From NCBI RefSeq assembly GCF_035695185.1, contig NZ_DASSES010000017.1, forward strand, positions 1 to 54,455: 54,455 nucleotides of DNA, in the 5' to 3' direction. The translations under genes and the position numbers were made by a program. Below are positions 53,557 to 54,455 of this stretch, piece by piece. Below the pieces are notes generated by a model. It did no database searches, was not told where the DNA came from, and saw only the letters and a program-made list of their open reading frames with translations. The number at the start of each line of letters is the position of its first letter. The first letter of the stretch is position 1. The stretch comes from Frateuria_A sp035695185. GTDB lineage: Bacteria; Pseudomonadota; Gammaproteobacteria; Xanthomonadales; Rhodanobacteraceae.

Positions 53557-54293
53557 GACAGGTAGCCCTGCAGCTTCGCCTCGATCTGCCGCGGGTTGTC
53601 GCCTTCGGCGATCGAGACCAGTCCCTCGACCAGGATCTCGCGCATCTGCGTCTGCTTGCGCACCAGGCCTTTGAGCCGGGCCGACATCGGCAACATCAGC
53701 AGGTTGGCCAGCGCGACGCCATAGATGGTGGCGACGAACGCCGCGGCGATGCCGTGGCCGAGCTTGCTCGGGTCGGCCAGGTTCTGCATCACCGCCATCA
53801 GGCCCATCACGGCACCGATGATGCCCATCGTGGGCGAATAGATGCCGGCGTTCTCGAACACCTTGGCGGCGACCAGCTCGTTGTGCTCGCGCGCCTCCAG
53901 CTCCACCTCGAGCACGCCGCGGATCGCCTCCGGCTCGCCGCCGTCGACCAGCATCTGCAGGCCCTTGCGCACGAAGCCGTCGGATTCTTGCTCGATCTGC
54001 GGTTCCAGGCCGAGCAGGCCCTGGCGGCGCGAGATCTCGCTCCAGTTGACGATGCGCCCGATCAGGTCGGACGGGTGGAACAACGGCGGCCGGTAGACCA
54101 TCGGCAACATGCCCAGCGCGCGGCGCAGCACGCTGCCTGGGGTCTGCACCATCAGTGCGGCGACGGTGCCGCAGAACACGATCACGAACGCGGCCGGGTT
54201 GATCAGCGCGCCGACCGTGGAGCCCTTGAGGATGGTGCCCACGATGATGACCAGGAAGGCCAGGATCGTGCCGATGAGGCTCACCACGTCCAT
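53553..54293 (-). CDS. motC: Flagellar motor stator protein MotC (MotA family)
   Basis: This 246-residue stator ion-channel subunit has four membrane helices, two near the N-terminus (VSLIGTILAFLVIIVGTIL; NPAAFVIVFCGTVAALMV) and two near residue 150-200 (GIIGAVMGLMAVMQNL; AFVATIYGVALANLLMLP). The charged cytosolic loop contains the MotA region that interacts with FliG. MotC/MotD form the second stator type known from pseudomonads. It is directly downstream of the partial cheA. Confidence 0.94.
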   Translation of the reverse strand: MDVVSLIGTILAFLVIIVGTILKGSTVGALINPAAFVIVFCGTVAALMVQTPGSVLRRALGMLPMVYRPPLFHPSDLIGRIVNWSEISRRQGLLGLEPQIEQESDGFVRKGLQMLVDGGEPEAIRGVLEVELEAREHNELVAAKVFENAGIYSPTMGIIGAVMGLMAVMQNLADPSKLGHGIAAAFVATIYGVALANLLMLPMSARLKGLVRKQTQMREILVEGLVSIAEGDNPRQIEAKLQGYLS

Positions 54294-54294
54294 G

Positions 54295-54455
54295 TCAGCC
54301 CGCCGCCTTCAGGGAGGGAAGCAACTGCCCGCCTTCGCCGGCCAGGCCCGCGAGGTCGAGCACCAGCGCCAGGCGGCCGTCGCCGGTGACGGTGGCGCCG
54401 GCGATGCCGGGCACGCCCTCGAACAGCGGGCCCAGCGGCTTGGCCATGATGTCCT
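54295..54455 (-). CDS. cheA: CheA C-terminal end (partial, flagellar cluster)
   Basis: This is the 3' end of a gene that runs beyond the window. The readable part, MAKPLGPLFEGVPGIAGATV followed by TGDGRLALVLDLAGL, matches the end of the CheW-like P5 domain of CheA kinases. Its stop is 1 base before the motC start codon. The order cheA - motC - motD - cheW matches the flagellar chemotaxis cluster of related gammaproteobacteria, so this is probably the flagellar CheA, different from the one at 44974-46947. Confidence 0.85.
   Translation of the reverse strand, partial: DIMAKPLGPLFEGVPGIAGATVTGDGRLALVLDLAGLAGEGGQLLPSLKAAG

Overview
The window is a contiguous piece of a high-GC bacterial chromosome. 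It carries almost gapless genes, many 1-4 nt ATGA/GTGA overlaps and frequent GTG starts. The block lolB - ispE - tRNA-Gln - prs - rplY with divergent hemA - prfA, the motC/motD flagellar motor, TorF-type porin, SPINDLY-type transferase, M4/M13 secreted peptidases and sigma-DUF3619-DUF3106 module point to a gammaproteobacterium of the Xanthomonadales type (Rhodanobacteraceae or Xanthomonadaceae). That placement is inferred from gene content and order; no 16S gene is present. No phage, IS element, integrase or CRISPR array was seen.

Left part (1-12.5 kb): a housekeeping block on the minus strand (TPR lipoprotein, lolB, a GNAT-IspE fusion, tRNA-Gln, prs, rplY) diverges from hemA-prfA. Then come a SPINDLY/OGT-like transferase with a possible coupled leader ORF, acylphosphatase, a TlpA-like thiol protein and a YihY/BrkB membrane protein. 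Middle part (12.5-38 kb): wrbA, an AidB-like acyl-CoA dehydrogenase, a one-domain asparaginase-like protein, an M4 metalloprotease with two PPC domains, sufT, and a proton-translocating transhydrogenase whose pntAa gene is separated from pntAb-pntB by an antisense sigma-factor module. These are followed by cytidine deaminase, an ECF sigma / anti-sigma / lipoprotein subtilase / TorF porin cluster, a nitroreductase, a 5'-3' exonuclease, a Fur-box-controlled cupredoxin-FTR1-outer-membrane-protein operon, a NUDIX hydrolase, an M13 peptidase, and a third sigma/anti-sigma pair.

Right part (38-54.5 kb): a complete chemosensory operon is transcribed leftward as STAS - cheY - cheA - cheW - mcp - cheR - cheD - cheB - MCP-like protein - STAS. 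Diverging from it are fliK and a stand-alone FlhB C-terminal homologue. A thiosulfate dehydrogenase pair (tsdB-tsdA) with a membrane-anchored DsrE-family protein follows. The window ends in a flagellar cluster (cheW, motD, motC and the C-terminus of a second cheA).

The most interesting signals are as follows. (1) The MCP-like protein ending the chemosensory operon carries a CheZ-like D-x-x-x-Q motif and a C-terminal acidic-hydrophobic peptide ending in Phe that is also found at the end of CheD, which suggests a receptor-phosphatase chimera. (2) In the sigma/anti-sigma/subtilase/porin cluster, the periplasmic part of the anti-sigma factor looks like a protease propeptide and the subtilase has Asp where the oxyanion Asn is expected. 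(3) GNAT and IspE are joined in one reading frame. (4) The iron operon is Fur-controlled. All functional statements are read from sequence and family knowledge; no database search was run.
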